Part shown: piece after piece, positions 8,534 to 16,607 of the stretch
How positions within the stretch are numbered: the stretch's first letter is position 1
How the letters are laid out: every line of letters starts with the position of its first letter
Source: JBHGBM01 sp041946965
Lineage (GTDB): Bacteria > Acidobacteriota > Terriglobia > Bryobacterales > Bryobacteraceae
Direction: 5' to 3'
NCBI GenBank assembly: GCA_041946965.1
Contig: JBHGBM010000029.1
Coordinates: 1-57,525, forward strand
DNA length: 57,525 nt
Made by a program: the position numbers and the translations under genes
The notes under the pieces: model-generated
What the model was told of the DNA's origin: nothing
Database searches by the model: none
What the model saw: the letters and a program-made list of their open reading frames with translations, nothing else

Positions 8534-10576
8534 TTACACCGTGAGCCGTGGCAGGTACTCCAGTTTGGCCTCAAAGGGCCGTTCAGCGCCCGCCGCCACC
8601 TGGTACATGCGCTCGTGGCTGGCGGTGGCAGCGCGGCCCATCTCGTCGTACGGGCGGTTGCAGACGTCGAAAAAGCCGATATTGTAGTTTTCGCCGTCGA
8701 AGCGGCCGATGGCGGACTGATCGTAGAGCGTGAACCAGTGGACTCCCACGCAATAGGAGTTGGCCGCCGCATCTTCCAGGTAGACACGGTAAGCCTTGGC
8801 GCGCTCCTCCTGGTTCCGCAGGTGGCCGAGGCCGGAGGCCGGCAGTCCGGCGTCGAGCGCCCCGAAGTGCCACTCGCCCACCATCACGGGCTTCCCTACC
8901 ATGGCGTGGATCTTCTCCGCCACAGCCAGCGGCAGCCGCTCCTGGTAGCAGTTCAGGCTGAACACGTCGAACGCTTTCATGCCCTCGACGGCCCACGCGG
9001 GCGGCACGCCGGCCCATCGCATGCCCAGGTTCAGGTGATTGGGATCGGCCTGGCGGCAGGCGCGCGAAAGGACGGAGAAATAGCGCTCCACCATGACGGA
9101 ACTGAACGCGCGGAGGTCGTCGAGCGCCGGAGGGGTGAGGATGCCGGTCCAGCGGCCGGTCTCGATGCGCTCGAAGCGCGCGGGCAGCTTCCAGGCGGCG
9201 GCCAGCGCGGCATTGCCGTCGTATTTCCGTTTCAGGAACCGTGCGAGCTCGTTGCGCGAGCGGCAGGTCTCCGTGTTGAACAGCATGCCGGAAGCGGGCA
9301 GTTCCGTGGAAAAGCCCCAGGTGGGCTCGTTCATGAGGAAGTAGCCGAGGAACGCAGGGTCGTTGGCGGAGGACTTGAGTTGCGCGGCGTACTCGGCGGC
9401 GTCCTGCTCGAAGCCGGGGTGGAACACGTCGGGAAAATCGCGGTAAACCAAGCCGGCGCGCGAGGGGCGAAAGCTCATGGGCCGCACGTAAGGGAAGCCG
9501 GCTTTGGCGGCGAATTCCCATTCGGACCAGTTGCCCACGGTGTTGAAGCGCAGGCGCTTCATTTCGGCGAGGGCGATGACGGCCCATTTCTCGCGCCAGT
9601 TCTCCGGCCCGAAGGCGCGGATCATGTTCGCGGCGAGGTAGTTGATGGCGCGGCCGGCGCCGCGCGAGCCGTAGATCTGGCCGAAGGGACCGCCGGGCTC
9701 GGGCATCCAGGAGAGGGCGGGCTCGATACCGTCGTAGCGGCTCTCCACATCCACCCGCACGCAGTCGAGGCCGGCGGACCAGAAAGCATAACCGTCGGGG
9801 TCCACCAGCCACCAGCGCCGGCCGTCGTGGTGCGTGCGGAAGAAGCCGGAGCCGGCGGCGAGTTTCTTTTCCTTCCATCCTCCCCAACGGCTGAAGCGGG
9901 CGGGCCAGGAGGCGCGTGGCGCGCGCTCATGCTGGCCGCGGAGGCGGGCTCGAAGCTCGCTCTCCGTGCGCGTCTTGCCGGGCCACGCGCGGAGCGCGCT
10001 CTGGCCGAACTGGTCGAGCAGCGGGCCTTTGGGGAGCAGCGGCCTGGCAAGCCGCGGGACTTCCCCGCCCTCGGCGGCCAGCGGCGTCATGCACCAGCGC
10101 GCCGGCCCGGGGCCTTTGCGCGAGATCACGAACCGGGCGCGGTCCACCTTTTCGAGATCGACGCGGTCGCCGCCCGCCAACGGCTTGAGGAAGGCGCCTT
10201 CGCGGTCCGACATCCAACGGTTCTGGTTGACCAGTTCCAGCGGCATGCGGACGCGCAGCGAACACTGGTTCAGCGCGCCGAAGGCGAAGCGGAACGCGCG
10301 GCCCTGGTCGCCTTCCTGGAGAAAGATGGCGAAGACCGCCACGGTGTCGCCGTCCAGCAGCATGTCCGTGGTGAGATAGCGCACGCCGGCCAGGGCGCCG
10401 GGCGGAAACCGGAAGGCAAGCCCGGCGCCATCGGCATCGGCGGTGTACCAGGAAGCGCCCTGGATCGGCGCGGGGCCGTCCTGCCTGCGCAGCGAGCCGA
10501 GCGTGCCGGCGGGATCGAGCGTCTTTCCGCCGGCGGCGAGCGCGGCGGCGGCGACGAATTCGCGTCGTGTCTGCAT
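8534..10576 (-). CDS. Exported GH-A clan glycoside hydrolase, GH50/agarase-like
   Basis: A 680-residue enzyme with a twin-arginine-like signal (MQTRREFVAAAALAAGG). An N-terminal beta-sandwich-like region (about 40-160) is followed by a TIM-barrel catalytic domain beginning WWLVDPDGYAFWSAGLD (255-271), a phrase typical of agarase-type enzymes. The likely acid/base is Glu417 in LMNEP and the nucleophile Glu568 in VGEWH, the spacing and context expected for clan GH-A retaining enzymes. Substrate cannot be told: beta-agarase and beta-galactosidase-like activities are both possible. Three sulfatases nearby suggest a sulfated or plant/algal glycan. It is divergent from the gene at 10604. Confidence 0.8.
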   Translation of the reverse strand: MQTRREFVAAAALAAGGKTLDPAGTLGSLRRQDGPAPIQGASWYTADADGAGLAFRFPPGALAGVRYLTTDMLLDGDTVAVFAIFLQEGDQGRAFRFAFGALNQCSLRVRMPLELVNQNRWMSDREGAFLKPLAGGDRVDLEKVDRARFVISRKGPGPARWCMTPLAAEGGEVPRLARPLLPKGPLLDQFGQSALRAWPGKTRTESELRARLRGQHERAPRASWPARFSRWGGWKEKKLAAGSGFFRTHHDGRRWWLVDPDGYAFWSAGLDCVRVDVESRYDGIEPALSWMPEPGGPFGQIYGSRGAGRAINYLAANMIRAFGPENWREKWAVIALAEMKRLRFNTVGNWSEWEFAAKAGFPYVRPMSFRPSRAGLVYRDFPDVFHPGFEQDAAEYAAQLKSSANDPAFLGYFLMNEPTWGFSTELPASGMLFNTETCRSRNELARFLKRKYDGNAALAAAWKLPARFERIETGRWTGILTPPALDDLRAFSSVMVERYFSVLSRACRQADPNHLNLGMRWAGVPPAWAVEGMKAFDVFSLNCYQERLPLAVAEKIHAMVGKPVMVGEWHFGALDAGLPASGLGHLRNQEERAKAYRVYLEDAAANSYCVGVHWFTLYDQSAIGRFDGENYNIGFFDVCNRPYDEMGRAATASHERMYQVAAGAERPFEAKLEYLPRLTV

Positions 10577-10590
10577 GGCGGATAACGGGG

Positions 10591-10597
10591 TATTATA
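10591..10597. promoter_or_regulatory. Overlapping divergent -10 elements
   Basis: TATTAT on the plus strand (10591-10596) ends 7 bases before the ATG at 10604. The same bases read TATAAT on the minus strand (10597 down to 10592), 15 bases before the minus-strand ATG at 10576. The 27-base gap between the two genes can thus hold both promoters only if they overlap. Clear -35 boxes were not identified. Confidence 0.5.
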
Positions 10598-10603
10598 TCC
10601 GCG

Positions 10604-11245
10604 ATGATCCCCATGATGTGCGCCGCGCTGCTTCTGGCGGCGGAGTGGCAAAGCTCCTTCAACGTCAACCGGGCGAACCTCGGGGTGGAGGGCAGCAACC
10701 CTTATTTCCCTCTGACGCCCGGGCTGAAAACGCATTACAGCGATGGCAAGACCACGATCGTGCGCAGCGTCCTGGCCGAAACGAAGACAGTGGACGGCAT
10801 CGAGACGCGCGTGGTGGAAGACCGCGAGTCCAAGAGCGGGCAGCTCGTGGAGGTGGCGCGCGACTACTACGCGATTGACCGCACGACCGGCGACGTGTAC
10901 TACTTCGGCGAGGACGTCGATATGTACAGCGGCGGGAAAATCAAATCGCACGAGGGCGCGTGGCTCTCCGGCGTGAAGGGCGCGCGTTTCGGCCTGATGA
11001 TGCCGGGGACTCTGAAGACCGGCCAGCGGTTCATGCAGGAGAACGCTCCCGGGGTCGCCATGGACCGCGCCGAGGTGGCCGCGATGGGTGCGACCGTGAC
11101 GACGCCCGCGGGAACGTTCCGCGATTGCGTCGAAATGAAGGAGTCGAGCGCGATCGAGGGCGGCTCCGAGAGCAAGTGGTATGCGCCCGGAGCCGGAATG
11201 GTGAAGGAGGGCAAGCTGCTGCTGGTGCGGATCGAGAAGCCGTAG
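10604..11245 (+). CDS. Secreted protein of unknown function
   Basis: A 213-residue product with a short hydrophobic N-terminus (MIPMMCAALLLAAEW) that may be a signal peptide. The remainder is beta-rich with the phrases YFPLTPG, EDVDMYSGGK, TPAGTFRDCVE and SESKWYAPG. The last two resemble secreted or lipoprotein-type families whose folds bind lipophilic ligands, but I cannot assign a family. It has no Shine-Dalgarno sequence and a TATTAT hexamer just upstream, consistent with a leaderless message. It is convergent with the cytochrome gene, with 2 bases between stops. Confidence 0.75.
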   Translation: MIPMMCAALLLAAEWQSSFNVNRANLGVEGSNPYFPLTPGLKTHYSDGKTTIVRSVLAETKTVDGIETRVVEDRESKSGQLVEVARDYYAIDRTTGDVYYFGEDVDMYSGGKIKSHEGAWLSGVKGARFGLMMPGTLKTGQRFMQENAPGVAMDRAEVAAMGATVTTPAGTFRDCVEMKESSAIEGGSESKWYAPGAGMVKEGKLLLVRIEKP

Positions 11246-11247
11246 GC

Positions 11248-11928
11248 CTACAGCCCTGCTACGTAGTGCGCCAGCGACTCAACACCCTTGCGGGTCAGGA
11301 TGCAGGTGCGCACGCTGAATGTCCCGTCGCCGAGCGGGACAGCCCGAAAGCGCTCGGTGATTTGCTGGAGTGTGAGCCGGTTGCCGACGCCGCCCAGTGA
11401 CTTGATGCCGGCATAATCGCGGTTCTTGCCATCTGTTCCATGGCAGCGGGCGCAGGCGGATTCGTAGGCGAGTTTGCCGCTTTGAAAAGACTCGAATAGG
11501 TCGGCCAGGTGCGGGCCGGTGGATTCCAGCGCATCGGCGGGGAGGTTCGAGACGCGGCGCAGCACACGGGAGCGGTCGATCAACAGGACCATCGCTCCGG
11601 CGACGGCTTCCGCGCGGCTCCCGAAAAAGGCGCGCCTGGCCTCCTCCTGAGCCGGGCCGATCATCTCGACCACAGTGCCGGCCAGGCTTCCTTTTGCCTG
11701 TACGCCGGCCACGGACCGTTTGACCGCAGCCGCCGCGGCGGGATCCGAAGGAAGGAGTACAAGAGCCACGAATCCCCGCGCGCAGGCCGCGCTGAGCCGC
11801 TCGCCGGCGCCCGGCAGGATGACATCCGGCGCGGCCTCGCCCAGGCGCACGGTTGGGAGTTGGCCGGCGGTGACCGCCGCCACAACGGCGCAGGACCAAA
11901 GGATCACGCGACTCGCTCTCCTGACCAT
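11248..11928 (-). CDS. Exported cytochrome c with N-terminal thioredoxin-like region
   Basis: A signal peptide (about 1-22) precedes a region resembling the start of AhpC/TSA redox folds (LPTVRLGEAAPDVILPG). A C-terminal heme domain has the single heme-binding motif CARCH (159-163). No methionine follows the heme motif, so the usual Met axial ligand is missing; His221 is a possible replacement. It starts 63 bases downstream of the sulfatase at 11992-13362 on the same strand and may end that operon. The electron partner is unknown. The heme site is certain, the thioredoxin-like resemblance tentative. Confidence 0.8.
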   Translation of the reverse strand: MVRRASRVILWSCAVVAAVTAGQLPTVRLGEAAPDVILPGAGERLSAACARGFVALVLLPSDPAAAAAVKRSVAGVQAKGSLAGTVVEMIGPAQEEARRAFFGSRAEAVAGAMVLLIDRSRVLRRVSNLPADALESTGPHLADLFESFQSGKLAYESACARCHGTDGKNRDYAGIKSLGGVGNRLTLQQITERFRAVPLGDGTFSVRTCILTRKGVESLAHYVAGL

Positions 11929-11991
11929 GCCCTCATGATGCCACGGCGCCCGGCGGCGAGGCTGGAGCGGCCGCTGCGCGCGCCGTGGAAA

Positions 11992-13362
11992 CTATGACGC
12001 GGCAACGGGCCGGTTGCGGCGCCGCGTAGACGGGTAATCCGGCGATTCGGTGCGGCAGTTGGCCAGGTAGGCGCGCATCCTCTTGACCACGTCCTGGTGC
12101 TCGGCCGCGACGTCCTTCTTCTCTCCAGGATCGGTGGAGAGATCGTAGAGCTCGAGCGGCGCTTCCAGCCCGTGGCGCACGCCCTTCCAGCGGCCCATGC
12201 GCACGGCCTGGTTGAAGCCGCCGCCGAAGGATTCCCAGTAGAGCGGCCGGTCCGGATTTTGCGTCTTGCCGAAGAGCGTGGGCGCGATGGACATGCCGTC
12301 CACGTTGGGCGGAATGCCGCGCACGCCGGCGAGGTCGCAAAGCGTAGGCAGCACGTCCACAAAGCTCCAGGGAAAATTGCTGGTCGTGCCGGGTTTGATC
12401 TTGCCCGGCCAGCGGGCGATCATCGGCACGCGCGTGCCGCCGTCGTAGATGGAGCCTTTCTGTTCGCGCAGCGGCCCCATGCTTCCGAAGGGCTCGAAAT
12501 CGAAGGTGCCGCCGTTGTCGCTGGTGAAGAAGACCAGCGTGTTCTCATCCAGGCCGGTTTCCTTCAGCTTGGCCATGATGCGGCCGACGTAGCTGTCCAT
12601 GCGGGTCACCATGGCGGCATAATACTTCGCATCTTCGGGCCACGACTCCGCGGCGTACGGTCCCATGTCCGGGGCTTCGAAGCGCGCGTGCGGGACGGTG
12701 GGCGTGAAGTACAGGAAGAACGGCTCGTAGCGGTGGCGGTCGATGAAGTAGAGCGCCTCGCGGGCCATCAGGTCGGAGGCGTACTCGCGGCGGGCTCCGT
12801 TCAGGTTGCCTTTCAGGACCTCTTTAGTCTTGTTCCGCCAAAGATACGTAGGGTAGTGCCCGTGGGCGTGCTGCTGGTTGAGGAAGCCGAACCACTCGTC
12901 GAAGCCCTTGTCGTTGGGCAGGCCGGTGGTGCCGGGCTCGCCGAGGCCCCATTTTCCGGAGATGCAGGTGGCGTAGCCGCGGGAGTCGTCGAAGGCATCC
13001 TTCCACTCCGGGCCTTTCAGCATCTGGGCGACGGTGACGTCGTCTTCCCGCAGGGCCACGCGGGCGCCGGTGCGGACGGAGGCGTTCCACCGCACGGTGG
13101 TGTGGCCGGTGTGCTGCCCGGTCATGAGGACGCTGCGCGAGGGCGCGCACACGGTGGCGCCGGAGTAGCAGTCGGTGAAGAGCATACCCTCGGCGGCCAG
13201 CCGGTCGATGTTCGGCGTGCGGATGAGTTTCTGGCCGTAACAGCCGACATCGTACTTGCCGAGATCGTCGGCCATGATGAAAATGAAGTTCGGCTGCGCG
13301 AGCCGCTGCGGGCGCGGGGCGAACGACAGCGCGCCGGCGCCGAGAAAATCACGTCGTCTCAT
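11992..13362 (-). CDS. Arylsulfatase family enzyme (Cys-type)
   Basis: Hydrolyses sulfate esters, probably outside the cytoplasm. The 456-residue product starts with a twin-arginine-like segment (MRRRDFLGAG), then the metal-binding MADDLG and the formylglycine motif CAPSR at 72-76. Cys72 should be converted to formylglycine by a maturase encoded elsewhere. TSDNGG and the following region complete the alkaline-phosphatase-superfamily site. Its ATG overlaps the stop of the AddA-like gene by 4 bases, so a sulfatase is translationally coupled to a DNA-repair nuclease. The substrate is unknown. Confidence 0.93.
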   Translation of the reverse strand: MRRRDFLGAGALSFAPRPQRLAQPNFIFIMADDLGKYDVGCYGQKLIRTPNIDRLAAEGMLFTDCYSGATVCAPSRSVLMTGQHTGHTTVRWNASVRTGARVALREDDVTVAQMLKGPEWKDAFDDSRGYATCISGKWGLGEPGTTGLPNDKGFDEWFGFLNQQHAHGHYPTYLWRNKTKEVLKGNLNGARREYASDLMAREALYFIDRHRYEPFFLYFTPTVPHARFEAPDMGPYAAESWPEDAKYYAAMVTRMDSYVGRIMAKLKETGLDENTLVFFTSDNGGTFDFEPFGSMGPLREQKGSIYDGGTRVPMIARWPGKIKPGTTSNFPWSFVDVLPTLCDLAGVRGIPPNVDGMSIAPTLFGKTQNPDRPLYWESFGGGFNQAVRMGRWKGVRHGLEAPLELYDLSTDPGEKKDVAAEHQDVVKRMRAYLANCRTESPDYPSTRRRNRPVAAS

Positions 13363-16300
13363 GAGTGGACCCCCTTCGCCGGCGCCGGAATTTCGCGCCA
13401 GCCCTTCAGAAGTGGAAAGTATAACGCGGCGCGCACGGGCAGGTCTTCGTACTGTTCGAACACGGCGCGGTAAAGATCGAGCTGGGAGCGGTAACGTTCG
13501 CGCTCATTATCCAGGAATGCATCGAGCGCGCCGCCCTGGTGCGCGCTGGTCTTGTAGTCGACGATCCAGCGCGCGCCCTCGGCGACGAAGGTGCGGTCCA
13601 CGCGGATGGCGGCGAGTTTGCCGTCCACGATGCCGGTAAGGGGAAACTCGCAGGCGGCGCGATCGTGGGCCGTGAGAATCCACAGGCCGCGCGGGTCTTC
13701 GAGCGTTCCCGCGACGGCGGCGGACACCTGCGCGGCCGCTTCCGGAACATCGGCGCGCGGCACGCCGAGCGTGAGCAGGGCGGTTTCGATCGCGGTGCGG
13801 CACGCTTCCACGCGGGCGCGGTCCCAGGACGCGGGGCCTTCCTCCGCGATGCGGCGCAACAAGGCGTGAACCACGGTTCCGGTGTGCCGCAGCGTGTCCC
13901 CCACCCAGCGGAAACTGAGCCGTTCTCCGGTGGCCGCCGGCTCGGGCGCGGCGCCCGGCGCAACGGGCGGGGGCGCGGGGAGGCGCCACTCCAAGGTGAG
14001 GCGACGAATGAAAACCGGCGCGCGGTCCACCTCCCCCATGAGCGGCAGCGGCGCGGGAATACCGGCGAACTCGGGCTCCACCGCGTGCCACAGCCGCGCG
14101 AGCAGCGACGTGGCAGCGGGACTGCCCATCTCCCCCGCATCGTTCACGGGCACGTGTCCCAGCAGGTGAAGCTGCCGCATGGCGCGCGTGCAGGCGACGT
14201 ACAGCAGGCGGCCGGCTTCGTGCGCACCCTTGGCCGATTCGATGGAACTCAGGTAGTCGTAGATCTTGTCCGCGCTCCCGGGGGCATGAATGGGGGCGAG
14301 CAGCAGATCGGGCTCGCCCGCGAGGCGCGGGCGTTCGAGCCAGAGCATCAGGCGCGGATCGTCGTGGCGCGGCGGGCGGCCAAGGCCGGGGAGGATTACG
14401 CAATCGAACTCCAGTCCCTTCGCCTTGTGAATGGTCATGAGTTGCAGCGAATCGCCGGCCCGCGGGTCGGGACGCGCGAAGAGGCGCAAGGTGGAGTCGT
14501 GCAAAACGGCGAGATCGAGCCTGCCGCCATCCTCCAGTTTTTCCACCAGGTCGAAATACGCCGAGGCGTTATCCAGATCGCCGGGACCTGTGGCGCAGGC
14601 GGGGCCGCCGAGATCGAGCCAGGCGCGCTCGATCCAGTCGCGCAGGCTGAGGGGCCGGCGCGAGAGCGCGTTGCCGAGCGCATCGCGCGTGCGTTCGAGA
14701 CGCGCCCGGCCGCCGGGGCTGAGCGGGCGTTCCGGATCGCAGACCAGGTCCCACACCGCGGCGTCGGGTTGATCCGCGGCCAGCGCGTGCAGGTCGGCGA
14801 GCGTAAGCCCGCACCACGGGGCCCGCAGCACGGCGAGCCAGGCTATGCGGTCGCCGGGGTGCAGCAGCGCGCGAGTGAGAGCCAGCAGATCCTGCACCAC
14901 GGGCGTCTCCGCGAGGCAGTCGATATCGACGGCGCGGAAGCGCAGGCCCGCCGCGCGCAGGGCCGGCACGATCTCTTCCAGGTGCGTGCGGGCGCGCACC
15001 AGGATGGCGGTCTTCAGGCCCTTGGCCGCGCGGACGATCTCCACCACGCGCGCAGCCTCCGCGGCGGGATCGGCGCCGAGGAACGGATGAATGGTGACGG
15101 CGCACCCCTTGCCGGCCGGTCGCCTGGCGACGGATTCACTGAACGGCACGGCGCCGGTCGCCATGTCCTCCGCGCCGGCGAGCACTTCGGGGAACACCCG
15201 GTTCACCCAGTTGACGATGCCTGCGTCAGAGCGGAAGTTCGCGCTCAGCTTGAGCGGTTCGAGGCGCGTTTGCCCGATGCCCTCGCGCTGGGCCTTCAGG
15301 AACAGGCCGACCTCCGCCTCTCGGAAGCGGTAGATGGATTGCATCGGGTCGCCGACCAGGAACAGAGTGCGGCCGTCGCCGGGTTCCCACCCCGCGGTGA
15401 GTCTTTCGAGCAGATCGAACTGCGCCACGGAGGTGTCCTGGAACTCATCGACGAGGAGGTGCTGGACACGGTAGTCGAGCGCGAGCGCGAGGTCGGTGGG
15501 GGCTTCCGGCTCGCCGAGCGCGCGCGAGGCGGCCATGGCGAACTCGGCGAAATCGGCCTCGCCCCGCTCGCGGAAGAGCAACTGCAACTGCGCCGCAGCC
15601 ATGGGCAGCAGGCGGCACAGCGCTTCGAGGGCCTGCCACTGGGCATCCGGGAAGCGGGTATCGGGCAGAACGCGCAGGTGGTCGAGCGCGGCGCGCACGT
15701 CTTCGCCGAGAGCGGCGATGAGCGCCTCGCAGCGGGCTTTCCCGGCGCCGGGGGGAAAACCGTTGGCGCGCGTGAGCCGCTTGCGCCACTCGCCCTTCTG
15801 GGTGAGCAGCATGTCCGCGATCTCGAGCCAGGCGGCCATGTTTTCCGCGCCGGGGAGCGAGTGCAGACCGGCGCACGCCGGCCGGGCGAAACGGGCGAGC
15901 GCCGCCATCTCGCGCGCCAGTTCGGGCGGGATGGCCGCCCGTAGGCGCGCGACGTGCTCCTCCACGATGCGGGCCAGCGCGGCTTCGAGCGCCTGGCGGC
16001 TGGGCCCGCCGGCCACGTGGCGCAGCCATTGGTCGCGCCGCGCGAGCATTTCCGCAAGCAGATCCGCGAGCTTCTGGAAATTGTTGTCGAGGTGCAGCAG
16101 CAGGGTCTCGACCTGGGCGGTCCACTCGTGCGATTCGAGCAGTTCCACCGTGCGGCGCGCGGCTTCGGCGTAGAGTACCCCGGCGTCCTCGACCACGTCC
16201 GGCGGACCACCCATGCGGGAGAGCCAGGGCATCTGCCGCGCCAGCGAGGCGCACAGCGAATCGATGGTGCGGATCCGCAGGCGGTTGGGGTTGCTGTAGA

Positions 16301-16607
16301 TCTCCCAGCGTTCCGCCTGGTTGCGAGCGCGCACGGCGCGGGCGAGTTCCCAGGTCTGCGCGGCGTGCGGCTTTTCCGGTTTCGGGCCGGCGGCGTCGCG
16401 CAGCGCGTCGAGCACACGGCGCCGCATCTCGCCGGCGGCCTTCCGGGTGAAGGTGATGGCCACCACGCTCTCCGGCTGCTCGACCCGCGCCAGCAGCACG
16501 AGGTAGCGCTGGATCAGCAGTTCGGTCTTACCGGAACCGGCGGGCGCCTGCACGATGAAGGAGCGCGAGGGATCGAGCGCGCGCTCACGGGCTGCGCCGT
16601 CACTCAT
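13359..16607 (-). CDS. AddA/RecB-like UvrD-family helicase-nuclease
   Basis: Processes DNA double-strand ends. The 1082-residue product has the Walker A motif APAGSGKTE (21-29), motif Ia-type AITFTRKAAGEMRRRV, the motif II/III stretch VDEFQDTS, GDPMQSIYRFR, a late motif V-type MTIHKAKGLEFD, and a C-terminal PD-(D/E)XK nuclease with DYK (1017-1019) and QLDLY downstream. It overlaps the AddB-like gene by 8 bases and the sulfatase by 4. The pairing indicates an AddAB-type rather than RecBCD-type complex. Confidence 0.93.
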   Translation of the reverse strand: MSDGAARERALDPSRSFIVQAPAGSGKTELLIQRYLVLLARVEQPESVVAITFTRKAAGEMRRRVLDALRDAAGPKPEKPHAAQTWELARAVRARNQAERWEIYSNPNRLRIRTIDSLCASLARQMPWLSRMGGPPDVVEDAGVLYAEAARRTVELLESHEWTAQVETLLLHLDNNFQKLADLLAEMLARRDQWLRHVAGGPSRQALEAALARIVEEHVARLRAAIPPELAREMAALARFARPACAGLHSLPGAENMAAWLEIADMLLTQKGEWRKRLTRANGFPPGAGKARCEALIAALGEDVRAALDHLRVLPDTRFPDAQWQALEALCRLLPMAAAQLQLLFRERGEADFAEFAMAASRALGEPEAPTDLALALDYRVQHLLVDEFQDTSVAQFDLLERLTAGWEPGDGRTLFLVGDPMQSIYRFREAEVGLFLKAQREGIGQTRLEPLKLSANFRSDAGIVNWVNRVFPEVLAGAEDMATGAVPFSESVARRPAGKGCAVTIHPFLGADPAAEAARVVEIVRAAKGLKTAILVRARTHLEEIVPALRAAGLRFRAVDIDCLAETPVVQDLLALTRALLHPGDRIAWLAVLRAPWCGLTLADLHALAADQPDAAVWDLVCDPERPLSPGGRARLERTRDALGNALSRRPLSLRDWIERAWLDLGGPACATGPGDLDNASAYFDLVEKLEDGGRLDLAVLHDSTLRLFARPDPRAGDSLQLMTIHKAKGLEFDCVILPGLGRPPRHDDPRLMLWLERPRLAGEPDLLLAPIHAPGSADKIYDYLSSIESAKGAHEAGRLLYVACTRAMRQLHLLGHVPVNDAGEMGSPAATSLLARLWHAVEPEFAGIPAPLPLMGEVDRAPVFIRRLTLEWRLPAPPPVAPGAAPEPAATGERLSFRWVGDTLRHTGTVVHALLRRIAEEGPASWDRARVEACRTAIETALLTLGVPRADVPEAAAQVSAAVAGTLEDPRGLWILTAHDRAACEFPLTGIVDGKLAAIRVDRTFVAEGARWIVDYKTSAHQGGALDAFLDNERERYRSQLDLYRAVFEQYEDLPVRAALYFPLLKGWREIPAPAKGVHS

